In this document: piece by piece, positions 1 to 12,000 of the stretch
How positions within the stretch are numbered: position 1 is the first letter of the stretch
How the letters are laid out: every line of letters begins with the position of its first letter
Origin: Hemerocallis citrina
Lineage: Eukaryota > Streptophyta > Magnoliopsida > Asparagales > Asphodelaceae
Direction: 5' to 3'
Length of the DNA stretch: 64,000 bases
Assembly: GCA_017893485.1 (NCBI GenBank)
Contig: CM030365.1
Span: 28,790,289-28,854,288, forward strand
Position numbers and translations under genes: made by a program
The notes under the pieces: model-generated
The model's input: only the letters and a program-made list of their open reading frames with translations
Database searches by the model: none
Told to the model about the DNA's origin: nothing

Positions 1-960
1 GTATATTACCCAGTTTATCTGAGGTACTGTGTTATATTACCCAGTTTATATGGAGAGCGGTGTTTGGGGTGCAGTGTATATTACCCAAGTTTCATTTGTG
101 GTGCAGTGGATTCCCTCGTTGGTATAGGGGCTAGGAGGAAGACGTAGCCTCGGGCATGTCAGACTCTGTGTAAGCATCGATCTGCGTGTTTATTTTACTG
201 GGCTATCGGCTTCAGTTGGTGATGATGTGGGCACTGATCGATAAATTAATAAAATGAGTATTTATGTGAGAAAAGTGGAAATTTTAAAGGTAAGCTGTAT
301 TATGAGATGATAATGAATATTAAAGTAAAAGCAAGATATAATATGAGATTGATAAAAAGAAAAGAAAATGATAATATAGTCAGGAAAAGGGGAATTAGTG
401 ATGTATATGTATATATCAACTTAGTGAAGATAAAGTAAATGAAAATATGTGGGGTGTGGTATTTATTACCCAGTTTATCTGGGGCGCAGTTTTATATTAC
501 CCAAACTGTATTTCTGGTACGATGTTATATATTACCCTGAAGTAATGATTTGTATATGGTGAGAGTAAGTGTAGGGAAGTAATGCGAGTATCTTTACCTT
601 GGTATTGTGTCAAGGAACTTCCGCCCGCTATTCTATGGAAATGGTGGGAACTACCTGCCTAGGCACGACTTCATGGTAGATCGAGTGTGGTGTTATATAT
701 ATTACCCAAACTATTTTTGGGGAGCGGTGTGTATTTTCGAAGTTTCACTTGGGGTGCGGTGTATTCCCTCGCTGGTATAGGGTCAAGAGGAAGACGTAGC
801 CACGGACATGTAAGTCCCTTGGTGGGCAGCGATGTGTGAATTAATTTTTACTGAGCTATCAGCTTTAGTCTTGATGAATGCGTAGGACCCTTGGTGGGCA
901 GCAATCCACGTATCATCTGATATGTAGGACCCTTTGTAGGCGGCGATCTGTGTAATCATA
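1..960. repeat. Diverged AT-rich repeat block, LTR-like
   Basis: The motif TATTACCCA recurs near positions 5, 36, 87, 468, 497 and 698. A segment of about 130 bp at 112-240 (GGTATAGG, AGGAAGACGTAGCC, GGGCTATCGGCTT) returns in diverged form at 760-880. No coding potential is seen. It may be the interior of a long LTR whose start lies left of the window, but no terminus is visible. Confidence 0.5.
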
Positions 961-1019
961 TAACATTGGATAGATATATCTATACATATGGTGTTAATAT
1001 ATTGGCGATATTTATTATT

Positions 1020-1265
1020 GGTGACATTCTTGTTAATGTTATATTAAAATATTGGTATATTTGTTATTGGTGACATTCTTGTTAATGTTATATTAATATA
1101 TTAGTGATATTTATTATTAGTGACATTCGTGTTAATGTTCTATTAATCTATTAGTTATATTTATTATTGGTGACGTTCTTGTTAATGTTCTATTAAAATA
1201 TTGGTGATATTTGCTATTGGTGACATTCTTGTTAATATTATATTAATGATATTGGTGATAGGATA
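1020..1265. repeat. 50-bp minisatellite, five copies
   Basis: Units start at about 1020, 1069, 1119, 1169 and 1219, giving a period of 49-50 bp. Each opens with GGTGACATTCTTGTTAATG and continues with an AT-rich half. A partial unit precedes the array at about 990-1019. Units differ from each other at several positions. Confidence 0.85.
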
Positions 1266-1366
1266 TCGGTGATGACGTTGAGATGGTTTTATTTGTATAA
1301 CTGGTAATACTATTTTACCGATCATTTTATGTATCCGTATAACATTACAGAGAATTGGGAATTTGA

Positions 1367-1388
1367 ATATATATATATATATATATAT
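1367..1388. repeat. (AT)11 microsatellite
   Basis: Pure AT dinucleotide run. Confidence 0.95.
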
Positions 1389-1587
1389 GTAAAGATGAGA
1401 CCGGTGATGATAATATGATATTATATCCGCTAATATCATAGCGGTAATTTGATTAATGTATGAGTGGGGTAATATCGGTAATATCTACTTATGCGATAAT
1501 AGATTGATGCTTGATATATATACATATATTGTTGAGCTTGTGTATAAGAATACGGGTGACTCGGATGAGGTTGGTGAATTAGAGGAG

Positions 1588-1589
<2 letters not shown>

Positions 1590-1669
<80 letters not shown>
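1590..1669. repeat. (AT)40 microsatellite
   Basis: 80-bp uninterrupted AT run. It creates a spurious Tyr-Ile repeat reading frame at 1456-1695 that is not a gene. Confidence 0.95.
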
Positions 1670-1671
<2 letters not shown>

Positions 1672-2443
1672 AGGTTTATTGGCGAGATGAGTTAAATTAT
1701 AGTGGTGATATTAATCTGATTGGTGAAATAAAATGCAATTGACCAGAGAAGCTTTTGGTAGTGTGCCTAGGAACTACTACCCCCATTTTGATAAAAAAAT
1801 GAGGGGAACTACCTGCTTGAACACATATCGGAGGCAATGACTTGTTCCAAAGTAATGTGTGATAGTTATTTTTATTTTTAAATAAATTGTCCATTATTTA
1901 GGCTCTTACTTCTTTAATCAAATTTGTATATGTTATTTTTAACTTGGTAATAATTCCTTGTGTTTTAAATTTATGTTTTCATTCTTTTTGGAATTATACT
2001 CACACCAGTATTCGCTGAACCCTTGTTATTTTGGGTGTTAGCGGAGTCCCTCCCTGAGGGTGGACATCCCTAGACTTCCCTTTTTGCAGGAATTAAATAA
2101 CTGCGAGGTGAGACATTTGGATTCCTTAGTTTTTGTGGTTTTATCTTCTTAGGAATTAACAAGATTGTATATGTAGGTATGGTTTAATTTATAATAGCTA
2201 AAGTTATGTATAATTGGGGGTAGAGAATAGAATTCGTGTGATATTTTGTATTTTGGAAGATTATGTATGTATCAATATGAGATGATAATATATAGTGATA
2301 AGATAAAGTATTTGAAAGCCCGTACACACCTTGTTGTGGAGTATTGGGATCTGTGTGTGGTTTTCTAAAGGTTTTCCACAAAACTATCACGTTTTCAAGA
2401 CAAATTTGATTTTTATTGTATATCTTGTGTTATATGATGATGT

Positions 2444-2447
<4 letters not shown>
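1670..2447. other. AT-rich stretch, no gene recognised
   Basis: No domain-bearing frame is seen. The segment near 1765-1820 (GGAACTACTACCCCC, GGGGAACTACCTGC) resembles 606-660, so this is probably more of the same repeat block. Confidence 0.4.

Positions 2448-2480
<33 letters not shown>
2448..2480. repeat. Poly-C tract, 33 nt
   Basis: An uninterrupted run of 33 C between GATGTTTAA and GGAGCTC. The length may be unreliable in an assembly. Confidence 0.95.
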
Positions 2481-2482
<2 letters not shown>

Positions 2483-2499
2483 AGCTCTATATATATGAT

Positions 2500-2593
2500 G
2501 TTTGTTTTGGCCTGGGGAGAATTTATATTAATTGCCTGTGATGTGTTGCTTGTTTTAGCCTGGGGAGAATTTATATTAATTGCCCGTGATGTG
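2500..2593. repeat. Two-copy tandem duplication, ~48 bp
   Basis: A segment containing CCTGGGGAGAATTTATATTA occurs twice in direct orientation (2500-2547 and 2548-2593), with a few substitutions. Confidence 0.8.
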
Positions 2594-2826
2594 GTATTTT
2601 TAGTTGTTTGCAGAATTCCGTAAGGAATTTCTGAAACAGGGCTAATATTTTAGGGGAGACTCCGCCCAAATTTTAATTGAAATCTAGTAAGATTATTCAA
2701 GTAAGAAATGGTTTTAAAAAAAAGTTTGGGTCGTTACAGTTGTTGGCCAAAGATAGTTGAACATTCAAATTGTGGATTCAATATATATGTTGTTATCTTG
2801 AAAAGAAGTTGATAGAGAAATAGGCT

Positions 2827-2893
2827 TGGAGTATTGGTTAGTGCATGCAGCGTAGAACCTTTGAGATTGCAAGTTCGAGTCTTGGTGAGCTCG
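2827..2893 (+). other. tRNA-like / SINE-like internal promoter motif
   Basis: A box-A-like GTATTGGTTAGTGCATGCAG is followed about 30 bp later by a box-B-like AAGTTCGAGTC. It does not fold into a convincing complete tRNA by eye. It could be a tRNA-derived SINE head, a decayed tRNA pseudogene, or chance inside an LTR. Confidence 0.25.
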
Positions 2894-3599
2894 AATTTGA
2901 TTGTATTTACTATTTTTGATTATATTGGAAATAAAAATTTATTTTTGGCAAAATATTTTGATTGTAATTTATACAAATATTTTTGGGTTAATTTCCCCAC
3001 TTAGATAAACGATTACACACGTATTTGGTGATTGGATTTGAAGGATTAGAATAGATATGGGTTTTAAAGGATATTAGTATTTTGGAGAATTAATATTTGA
3101 TGGAAATTGGTACAATTGTTTTGGATTAAATTCAATGTTTGAATGAATGATTTTAGTACATATTTTGGTAATTTGAATTGAATTACTAGAACAAAGATGA
3201 TGTTAATTGAATTGAGGCGTTTGAAATTGTATTATAACTGTTTGGAAAATTTTATCTAGTTATTTGAGAATGACTAGTTGGATGGAATGAATAAGAGATT
3301 AATTGGGTATATGAATGAATGAAATTTGTAATGATTATAGAAGAGGTTATGGAGGACCTGGAAAGTTTATGAACTTTGAAAAGTGTGGATTCTAGAGGCT
3401 CAGCGAGACCCAGAGTACTAGCAAATTTGTGATTAAGAAAGTTTAAAAAGTGGCCAGTATAGGCTAATGTTCTTGTGTGTTGGTTTAAGTCCAGCAGTAG
3501 GGTAAGCTAGCTCTAGGTGATTTATTTATGTTTGAACTTAAGGACATGCACTAGAAATGGAGATGTGATGAAGCTTGCATAAACGTGAGTGGGACGACT

Positions 3600-3860
3600 C
3601 TATATAGTCGGGCAGTATATTCTGGGACTACAAATTCAGTTGGGTGGTGTACTCAGGGACTGTAATTGCTGTGCAGAGCGAGACGAGTCTCTATTATTTT
3701 CGGGACTATGAATGATCGGACGGTGTACTCCGGGATTATGAATAGTCGGGCGGAAGGGAGGCGGATCTCCAGTATTCCGGGCTAGAGCAGTGCTTGCAGG
3801 ATGTTTGCACAATGAGGATTCTGTATAGTCGGGCAGTGTACTCCGGAACTGGAACCAATA
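3600..3860. repeat. Imperfect tandem motif TAGTCGGGCAGTGTACTCCGG
   Basis: The motif TAGTCGGGCAGTGTA, followed by CTCCGGGACTATGAA, recurs in diverged form near 3616, 3650, 3718, 3745 and 3830, interleaved with GC-richer sequence. It is non-coding and probably LTR-internal. Confidence 0.6.
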
Positions 3861-4485
3861 CTCGTGAGACGTCTAGACCTTGTCTTTTGTCACTGTTATA
3901 GGATTATATGAAGAGGGATAAAACCCTACAATGAGGAATATGTTAAGTGCTTGTCCTCGGACTTATGTTGTATGGGATGCATAGAATCTGAACAAGTGTG
4001 CATTAGTGTGAATTGTGTGCATTTGTTGCTTTCTTGAATTCTTGTTTTATGCCATTGTTTTATGCATTCTAATTTCTGTTTCGTGGCATACACTTGTACA
4101 CTTTGATTAGATTCACTATCTCTTATTTATTTATCTTTGTCATTATTGCTTTTACTTTTTGCATCAAGTTTATGTTTGTTAAAGTTGAGGATCGCTTTGT
4201 TATAGCATTGCGTCAGTTGCATTCAACTGACGTGCCTGCAGTTCTCAAGTGTTGCAGGATTTGGATTAGCAAGCGGCGTGGACATGTGCTTGGTGTCGAT
4301 GGATGTTGCAAGATTGACAATTTTTTATTATATAAGTTTTATTTTATATGCAAATTTCTGCTGCGTATTGTAAAGAATAACATTGTAATGAAAAAGTTTT
4401 AAATTCCTTATATTTTTGTACGAAATTGAAGTAAAGATCTTGGTTGTTCTACGAATTACCGGTGTTCAGAATTCAGGGCGTTACA

Positions 4486-4758
4486 TCAGTGCATTAGGTC
4501 TTTGTGGGCATTTTGGGCACTACACACCCCTAAATGTAGTTGTTCCAGATTTTCATAGAACCTAGGTTTCCTTTGATTAATTTCCTGATATGACGTTTCA
4601 CAATAAATAGACAAAAGGTTATCTAGTAAATACAAGTTTTGAGTTGTGGCACGACTAAAAATGGCAATTTTCCTGTAGTTCCTCAATATTATCTGGCAAA
4701 ATTGTGAATTGAAAGTTAAAGTAATGACATTCAATGGACCACAATGAAATTGCAAAAC
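4486..4758. other. Spacer, nothing recognised
   Basis: AT-rich DNA between the LTR-like segment and the Copia 3' LTR. The 89-residue minus frame here has no recognisable motif. Confidence 0.4.
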
Positions 4759-5034
4759 TGTTAATATTTCCTACATGTTATAAATTAAAAGAAATATTCA
4801 GAGTATAGAGAAAATAGTAATCCCTAAAAATTTCTATCTCATTCATGTTCATAAGCACTCTATTTGTAGGCTTACATGATATAGGTAAATAATTATATCA
4901 TTTCCAATATATGTTACAAAACTCTTCATATGATGGATTCAAATGAGTTTTTAGAGCTTATGTTACAAGAATCTTCGTATGATCGATGTAAATGGGTGTT
5001 TGTAGTGGTCGTCCACTATCATGTATTTACAACA
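4759..5034 (-). repeat. Copia 3' LTR
   Basis: Read on the minus strand it starts TGTTGTAAATACATGATAG directly after the purine-rich GGACATTCAAGGGAGAG (5050-5035), a credible polypurine tract. It ends ..AATATTAACA at 4759. A TATA-like CTACAAATAGAG sits at about 4858-4871 (minus strand), followed by CTCTATACTCTG, as expected for a short promoter-bearing Copia LTR. The 276-bp length is plausible. The partner LTR is not in the window. Confidence 0.7.
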
Positions 5035-5285
5035 CTCTCCCTTGAATGTCCACCATAAATGATACGTACACCATTAAAAATTTTCAAGGAAAACTCAATG
5101 GGATAAAACCCGATGAAAAGAAAAAAAAAAGTACCAGTCCATGTGAGATGTTGACGAGCGTGCGACAATGCCTCATTAAAACCTTGCCAACAAAAACCTA
5201 GTAGACAAAAACTTGGACGAAGGAAAAAGAGTACAGTGTGAAGGTATTATTGATGACACACTCCCCCTGATGTTGGCAAAATATT

Positions 5286-5990
5286 CTTAAGCTGACGAAT
5301 TCTAATATTGTAGGTCATCTTTCAGAATGTTGTAGTCGGTAGTGCTTTAATGAATAAATTTGTGCAATTATTATTTGGATGTATTTTCTGAACATCTATG
5401 TCTCCATTCTTTTGAAGCTAGTGTGTATAGAAATTTTTTGGTGAAATATGTTTGGTCCAGTCACCTTTGATAACCGCTTTGGATTTACGCAATTCAAGCA
5501 ACATTATGTTCATACAACACTGTTTGGCATGTCCTTGATGAAAGATAATCCACATATTTCTTGAATATGTTGTATCATGGATATTCACCACATGTATTCA
5601 TGACTTGCTTCATGTAAAGCTAGATTTTTTGAATGGTTTAAAGAGGCAGCCATTAAAGTTTGATTTACTGATCTCCATTATATAGCAATACCACCATAAG
5701 TGAATACATGTCATGTTTGTGATATGTTCTTGTGTGGATCAGAAAGATAACAAGCTGCAGCATAGCCAACTACTTGCGGTGATGACCCATTTGAATATAA
5801 TAGGCTCTTATCAGTTGTTCTACGAAGACAACACACACATGTTTGATCCATTTTCAATGCCTTAGAGTAGGTGCATAACTTTATCTTGCTAGTAAATTGA
5901 TCCAAAAGGCTGTCAGGCCGAGTACTATCTGTAAGATACATTAGAGCTCCATTTGCACTCAAATATGGTACTTCAAGGCTAAGTAATTCT
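5286..5990 (-). pseudogene. Copia RNase H remnant
   Basis: The frame at 5962-5711 contains GALMYLTDSTRPD and YAAACYLSDPHK, which are the Copia RNase H landmarks (usually YL..C.RPD and YADA.Y..D). The DA of YADA is changed to AA, so a catalytic acid is missing. Downstream the minus strand still encodes KAVIKGDWTKHISPK and NGDIDVQKIH in pieces separated by stops, which is the RNase H tail before the polypurine tract. RNase H would degrade the RNA strand of the RNA-DNA hybrid. This copy cannot be functional. Confidence 0.85.
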
Positions 5991-6169
5991 TCATTATTTT
6001 ATTGTGGATGAAACGGATCTTTCTTTTTAGCAAGTGTCCGAACAACCATAAGACTATTCAAATGGATGAGCTTTATCCATATAAAACATTATGATAGCCT
6101 TTTTGTGTATATGTTGATTAATGGATAAAAATTCTATTTGGTAAATGTTCGATCTACAGGCTGAGACAA

Positions 6170-6838
6170 AATTTTATCTTTCAAAAATTTTCCATTTCAA
6201 ACTCTTTCATTAAATATTTTGCATTCTTTGTAAGCTTTTCAGGAGTTCCAACAAGATCTAAATCATCTACATATTCAGCAATAATGAAAAATCCATTACC
6301 GGCTCTTTTAATGAAAACACATGGACAAATTGGATTATTTATAAATCATTCTTATAAAAGATATTCACTTAAACGATTATACCACATTCATCCAAATTGT
6401 CTTAATCCATACAAACATCTTTGTAACTTGATAGAATATAACTCGTGAGATTTTGGATTATTTTCTTCAGGATCTTTAAATCCTTTAGGAATTTTTATAT
6501 AATTATCACTATCAAGTGACCCATATAAACATGCAATGACTGTTAAACTAATTAAGAAATGTAACACGATTGAATCTATCATAGGGGAATCATCAAAATC
6601 AATTCCAGGTCTTTGTGAGAAACCTTGGGCTACGAGCCTTGCTTTATACCTTAAAATTTTATTTTATCATTACGTTTCCTTACTAATATCCATCTATATC
6701 CAACAGGCTCCACACTTTATGGTATTTGGACTACTGGCCAAACTACTTTGTTGTTTTCCTAGTAATTTAGTTCAGCTTGAATTGCTTCTTTCCATTTTGG
6801 CTAATCATTTATATGTCGACATTCTTCAATAGTTACTG
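6170..6838 (-). pseudogene. Copia reverse transcriptase remnant
   Basis: Read from 6838 downward the minus strand gives, in broken frames, ECRHINDWPKWKEA, KARLVAQGFSQRPGIDF, SIKLQRCLYGLRQFG and finally AEYVDDLDLVGTP (about 6280-6243). These are the standard Copia RT blocks. The YVDD catalytic box survives, but there are several stops (for instance in the WI*MDISKE stretch near 6700-6680) and frame breaks. RT would copy the element RNA into cDNA in the virus-like particle. This copy is dead. Confidence 0.9.
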
Positions 6839-7083
6839 GATCCATATCCATATTATCTTTCACAATGTCTAAAGCGACAATATGTGCAAAAACATGATCA
6901 ACAATAATATTGTTTATATTCTAATTTTTCTTTGTATTTACGTAATTCAAAGAGATCTCGCCATAATTTTGTGTCTACTCAATATGTGCCTCTTCAGGGA
7001 CTTTCCCCTCGTCAACTTTGGATTCATCAGTCTTGTATTTTCTAAAGTATTGTCTAGCTTTTCGACCTTTTCTTTTTGGACAT

Positions 7084-7570
7084 CTAGTGCCCTTTTCTTT
7101 CGAGGGTTTTTAACTTTTGCACCAATATGACGTCCACGCTTCTGGCGTGTTTTTGATAAATTATCATTTGCTCTTCTGCTAGAGCATTTATTGCTGGTAT
7201 ATGAGACATTGTTACTTTTTGTGCATTACCAAATGCATCTAGCAATTGATTTGCAATTAAGTGCAAGTAAATAATTCTTCTAACTTTATGTTCACCTTCA
7301 GTTTTATGTTGATCAAGATGAGACAATGACCATGCACACCTTGTTATTTCACGTTGTTCTTCTAGAAGAGGTGCTTTTTCTGCTCCTAACGACAAGAAAA
7401 TTATCTCATCAAATTGCAATCCAAAAAGTGTGTCGTAAACATATCACCCATCAAGGGTTCTAAATATTTGATTATAGATGGAAAATCAAATCCAATATAA
7501 ATTCAAAGACGTCCTTGGGGCACCATTTTAGTTCCTTGGGGTGGAGAAATCAGGATATAAATAACACAAC
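7084..7570 (-). pseudogene. Copia integrase-RT connecting region
   Basis: Low-conservation linker. Near 7500-7400 the minus strand reads IYIGFDFPSIIKYLEPLMGD, the conserved end of the Copia integrase C-terminal region. The frame at 7419-7084 continues into the hinge. Frame breaks separate the two. No catalytic motif is expected here. Confidence 0.7.
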
Positions 7571-7579
7571 CAAAAATCT

Positions 7580-8448
7580 TCAAATCAGAAATATTAGGTG
7601 CTGGCCAAAGATTAGTTGTAATGGTGAATATTGATGATAACTAGTTGGTCGAATACGAACCACTGCTGCTTCATGTAATATGACATGTTCCCATGTAGAA
7701 GTTGATAATTTTGGTCTTAAAAGTAATGGCCGACCAATCATTTGTAAACGTTTAATAAAAGACTTTGCCAATCCATTTTAGGTATGTGTATGGGCACCTA
7801 GATGCTTAACATCGATCCCAATAGATATGCAGTAATCATCAAATATTGGGGATGTAAATTTACTGACATTATCAAAACAAATTTTCTTAATTGGATAATC
7901 AGAAAATTGTGCCCTCAATTTTATTATTTATGCAAGTAACTTAGCAAAAAACAACTAATCGAGTTGAAAGTAAGCAAATATGTACCATCTGGATGATGCA
8001 TCCAATAAGACCATAAAATATCTAAATGGCCCACATGGTGGATGAATAGGTCCACATATATCCCCTTAGTTACATTGTAAAAACCTTGGTGATTCACTGA
8101 CACTTTTATTGGGGATGGTCTCACAATAAATTTTCTTTTTGAGCAAGCTTCACGAAAATAATCATATGGTGAAGGAATTTTATGATTCTTTAACGGATGC
8201 CCATTAAAATTTTCTATTATTCGATGCATCATTGTTGACCCTAGATGACCAAGTTGGTCATGCCAAAGCATAAACATCTTTGTGTCATTGAAATTTTTGT
8301 TCATCAAGACTTTTATTGGCCATATGGTTGTAAGGTATAGTCCAGATGAATAAGAAGAGAATTTGTTTTGTAGATTCTTCTGACATGAAGTTTTAGAAGT
8401 GATATACAAATAGTCCATATCTTCCTCATTCAAAGTTTCGATATGCAA
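7580..8448 (-). pseudogene. Copia GAG-pre-integrase and integrase remnant
   Basis: The frame at 8448-7924 has the GAG-pre-integrase signature (WHDQLGHLGSTMMHRIIE, then SPYDYFREACSKRK), the zinc-binding H..H..C..C region leading into the core. After a frameshift the core continues with KKICFDNVSKFTSPIFDDY (about 7890-7830) and NGLAKSFIKRLQ (about 7778-7740). In active Copia integrases the last block is normally NGLAES.I. Here the catalytic glutamate of the D,D-35-E triad is replaced by lysine. Integrase would join cDNA to the chromosome. This one lacks a catalytic residue and an open frame. Confidence 0.9.
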
Positions 8449-8454
8449 TCCATT

Positions 8455-8744
8455 AAGACGTATGTCTTTAAAACTAAACAGATTTCTTCTAGACTTTACA
8501 GAATATAATGCTCGCTGATATAAATATTTTTTCCATCAGGTAAAATTATATCAGTTCTTCCGGAGCGATCAATCAGGTTTGTACTTCCTGAAATGGTAAT
8601 AATATTTGCTATTGCTAATTTCAAGTTTGAAAAATACTTTTTATTTCGAAGAATTGTATGTGTCACTCCACTCTCTGCTAGACATAATTTCCCGTCGTTC
8701 ATCCTGGAATTGTTCAAAGCATTGAAACTTGTCATGTATCTTCA
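8455..8744 (-). pseudogene. Copia protease remnant
   Basis: The frame at 8735-8496 contains LAESGVTHTIL followed by NKKYFSNL, the Copia aspartic protease active-site block. The usual DSG(C/A/T)THTI catalytic aspartate is replaced by glutamate (ESG), which should impair processing. The upstream end is cut at 8744 by the TSD of the Mutator-like element, so gag and protease are separated by about 4.5 kb. Confidence 0.85.
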
Positions 8745-8753
8745 TATAAAAAA

Positions 8754-8911
8754 GGGTATATGACGAAAAACACCCCTGATCTATAAGGCAAAAGCCTTTA
8801 ACCCCTTAAATTATTGGCCAAATCGATAAACCACCCAAACTACGAATTGCAGTCAAAACCTGTACGAAAACCCTAAAAACCTATGTGAAATATCCAAATT
8901 GCCCCTTATAA
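8754..8911 (+). repeat. MULE left TIR
   Basis: Matches the inverse of 13029-13208 through GGCAAAAGCCTTTAACCCC, CTACGAATTGCAGTCAAAAC and TCCAAATTGCCCC, with scattered substitutions. Confidence 0.9.
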
Positions 8912-9075
8912 TAGAAAATTAAAAAAAAAACAACAACATTTTTTTTCTTCACTTTCTCTCTCTCCCCCAAAATCAACATCCCGATCTCCATACATCTCTC
9001 TCTCCCACCATCGTCAGCCCCGACATCTCCGACCTCCACCAGCATCATCACCACCATCATCATAAGCACCACCAA

Positions 9076-12000
9076 TGTCACGCCCCGCTTCCCCAAAAGA
9101 ATACGGAATACGGATACGTAACAAAAGCCCAGCGAATGATTTTCATCATCCATAAGCTGTTCAAGAAATCTTTACAATATCTCACACAATTAATTAGAGT
9201 CGGAAGCAAAAGTGTCAACCAACATGCAAAATTGAAACAAAACACCAACAGAAATTTACTTGAAACCAAATAAAATATTCTCAAATGAATCAGAGTCTAG
9301 AGAAAAACAAATATCCTGGGTCACATCGCCCAAATACAAATAATATCCAATAACCAAATACACTTTATTCAATGTTCAATCAACAATAAAAATAATAATA
9401 AAGTAGAACTCCAACACTAATACATCATCTCGCCAATACCATCTAGCAGTCGTCCATCCTGATCTGCAATTAATAAATTCGCAGGAGAAGGAGAAAAGAA
9501 GAAAACAAGTACTCGTCAATTGCAAGTTGCGGGTCACAAATAATGTAGGATACAAGCACATGAGAAAACTAACTAATAGCATGGCAGTCAACTAGCATGG
9601 TATCCTAACAGTACATGTTTATGTCAAAGCAGTATCGTATGGCAACTAACAGTCTCTGGTAACAGTAAACTCAGTATATCAGTGAATCTGGATAACAGTA
9701 TAATAGTATCAGTCCAACAGTATCGGTCTAACAGTATCAATCTCACAGTATCAGTCTAACAGTATCAATTTTATGTTCTTACAGTCTTGTGTGTATTACT
9801 AATTAGGTAGCACTTCATGCGCCCCAAAATCATATCACATGGTTGCTACACAAATAGTTTCGCTTTTAGATTTCATAGTGGACCATGATGGGGCAGTGTA
9901 CTCAGGTATCAATAACAGTAACAGTAGCAGTAACAATAATAGTAACAGTTAGAACCTAGTGGTTCTCTTCTACTATACACCTTCCTAGGGGAAGTAATGT
10001 AGACAGGGTCAGAAAATAGTAACAGTATGGAACACTAGTTCCCTTCTAAGTACATATTTTCATATTTTCCACTACTAGATCTTTCTTTAAGAAACCCCGG
10101 CTTGGTTATTTTTATTATGGTCATCAAACATGCATGATGTATACGAATAAGTGTCAAACTAACATGGTATAATCAGTATTTGGTTCAGGAAAACAAATAA
10201 CCAATCATTGATAATATACAGTCACATAAACGAGCAAAACAATGTATGTTCATATTCAGGACAACATGACAGTACAGTACTAAAACAGTGATTCTTGTCG
10301 CTACAGAAATGCAAAACTGGATCCGTCGAAGGATCTGGAAGATAGACATCCACACGAATCCAAAGAATATAATTAAGTCATATAGTACTTCACAACATCA
10401 TAACTGAAAACAGGTTTGAAAACAGAAAACATGTTCAGTCAGAAATCAGGAAAACGAATTCTCAGTCAGAAAGACAGCATTAAAACTCATCAAATAAATC
10501 CACAAAAGATCTGGGGTATTCCCCTATATGACTAGAATCAAAATATAAATTTCATAATATTCTAGTAAAAATACATCATTCATCAAAAATACCAAAGCAT
10601 CAAGAAAACATAGTTTAGCGAATCTGGAAATCTCAACACTACTGTACGAAAACTAAGATATCTCGCAACCAATGAAACGAAATCCAATTCCGCCAAAGGG
10701 ATATGAAAATAGATAAAATATACTAACTTTCACATTTTACAAACATTTTTCATACAGTATAATAAATCATAGTGAAAATAGGGTTCTTTACAGAACAGTG
10801 AGCAAAATACAACACAAGTAGGTTTTAGAAACGAGCATGAAACATCACATAAGACTTATCAATAAAATTCATCAAAATTTTGGGAAATCCCTAACTCAAT
10901 AAAGAAACACTGACCAAAATATTGGATCAAAATAATATGTATAGTATAGTTCTTGAAAATAGTTTGTTATCAAAATTACCCAAAAACAAAATCTGGAATA
11001 GATCGACACCTCTGTGCTAAAACAGCCATAACTCAGTCATACAAAATTCAAATCAAGCAAAGTTAGTGGGGTTTGAAAATAGACAAAATTATCTAAAACT
11101 CATATTTTATATCGAAATTCAAATACTGACTGTAGCATAGACAAAAATAGCAATCAAAACAGAACATCCAGCAAATACAGATTTCACCCTTAAGGACAAA
11201 ACATCATAGATTCAAGATTATTGATCCAAACACTTCCAAACTTGAAATATAACCTACCAAGCATCTAAACATCATGATTTAGGGTTATTAACACATCCAT
11301 ACCAATTTTATCATACGGGTCTCAATCCAAACACAATTTCACACCAAATTTCACATACATGATTAAGAATTGAGAATTGGGCAATTCCTAGGTTATTTCA
11401 TATCACGATTTGTGTCATGAGTCATCTATGGCCAAATTATCACAATAGAGACAAAACTCATCAAGTAAAACATAATCAAAGGTTGTCTCTAGACCCAACT
11501 ACACTATAGGTGAACTTTGGTACTTGTATCAAACAAATGAATTGGAGTACATGTTACTTGCCTTAATTTGGGGATGAAAAACGATGCAAATGCAAAGAGA
11601 AGCAAAACCCACGAACGAAATCTGCTACAAGCAATGAATCCAAGCACAACGAACGAAACCTTCACACGAACGATCTCCTTGAAGCAACGACAATCAAAGT
11701 GGCAAGTACCCACTTTGAGAACACCACAAAGCGAGAAAGGATGATGCAAGAGGTGATGTTGATGGTGGTGGTTGCCGGCTAGGCAAACAAAGGGATGGAG
11801 TGGTCGGATTGTATGGTGATGGGTGTCGGAGATGTGGGGAGATGGCCGGAGTAGGGGGTTGTGGTGGTCGGGCTGATGGTGTCGGAAGGGGCTGTCGGCC
11901 TGGGGAAGGCCGGGATTGGGTGTGGTTAGGTGTAGCAGCCGGGAGCACAAAGAATATGGGGGAGGTCGGGATTAGGAGAGGGAGAGAGAGCTTTAGGGTT

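Larger units (their letters stand above)
2739..4485 (+). repeat. LTR-like segment ending GGGCGTTACA
   Basis: The sequence before this segment ends GGGTCGTTACA at 2738, and the segment itself ends GGGCGTTACA at 4485. Both look like the 3' ends of plant gypsy LTRs in plus orientation. I found no matching TG start or TSD, so the boundaries are tentative. No gene is seen. The 102-residue frame at 4094-4402 is unsupported. Confidence 0.3.

Noticed and set aside
1456..1695. Tyr-Ile repeat protein
   Set aside because: Translation of an (AT)40 microsatellite.
4094..4402. 102-codon plus ORF with a hydrophobic N-terminus
   Set aside because: AT-rich LTR-like context and no recognisable motif. Hydrophobic Phe/Ile runs are expected by base composition.
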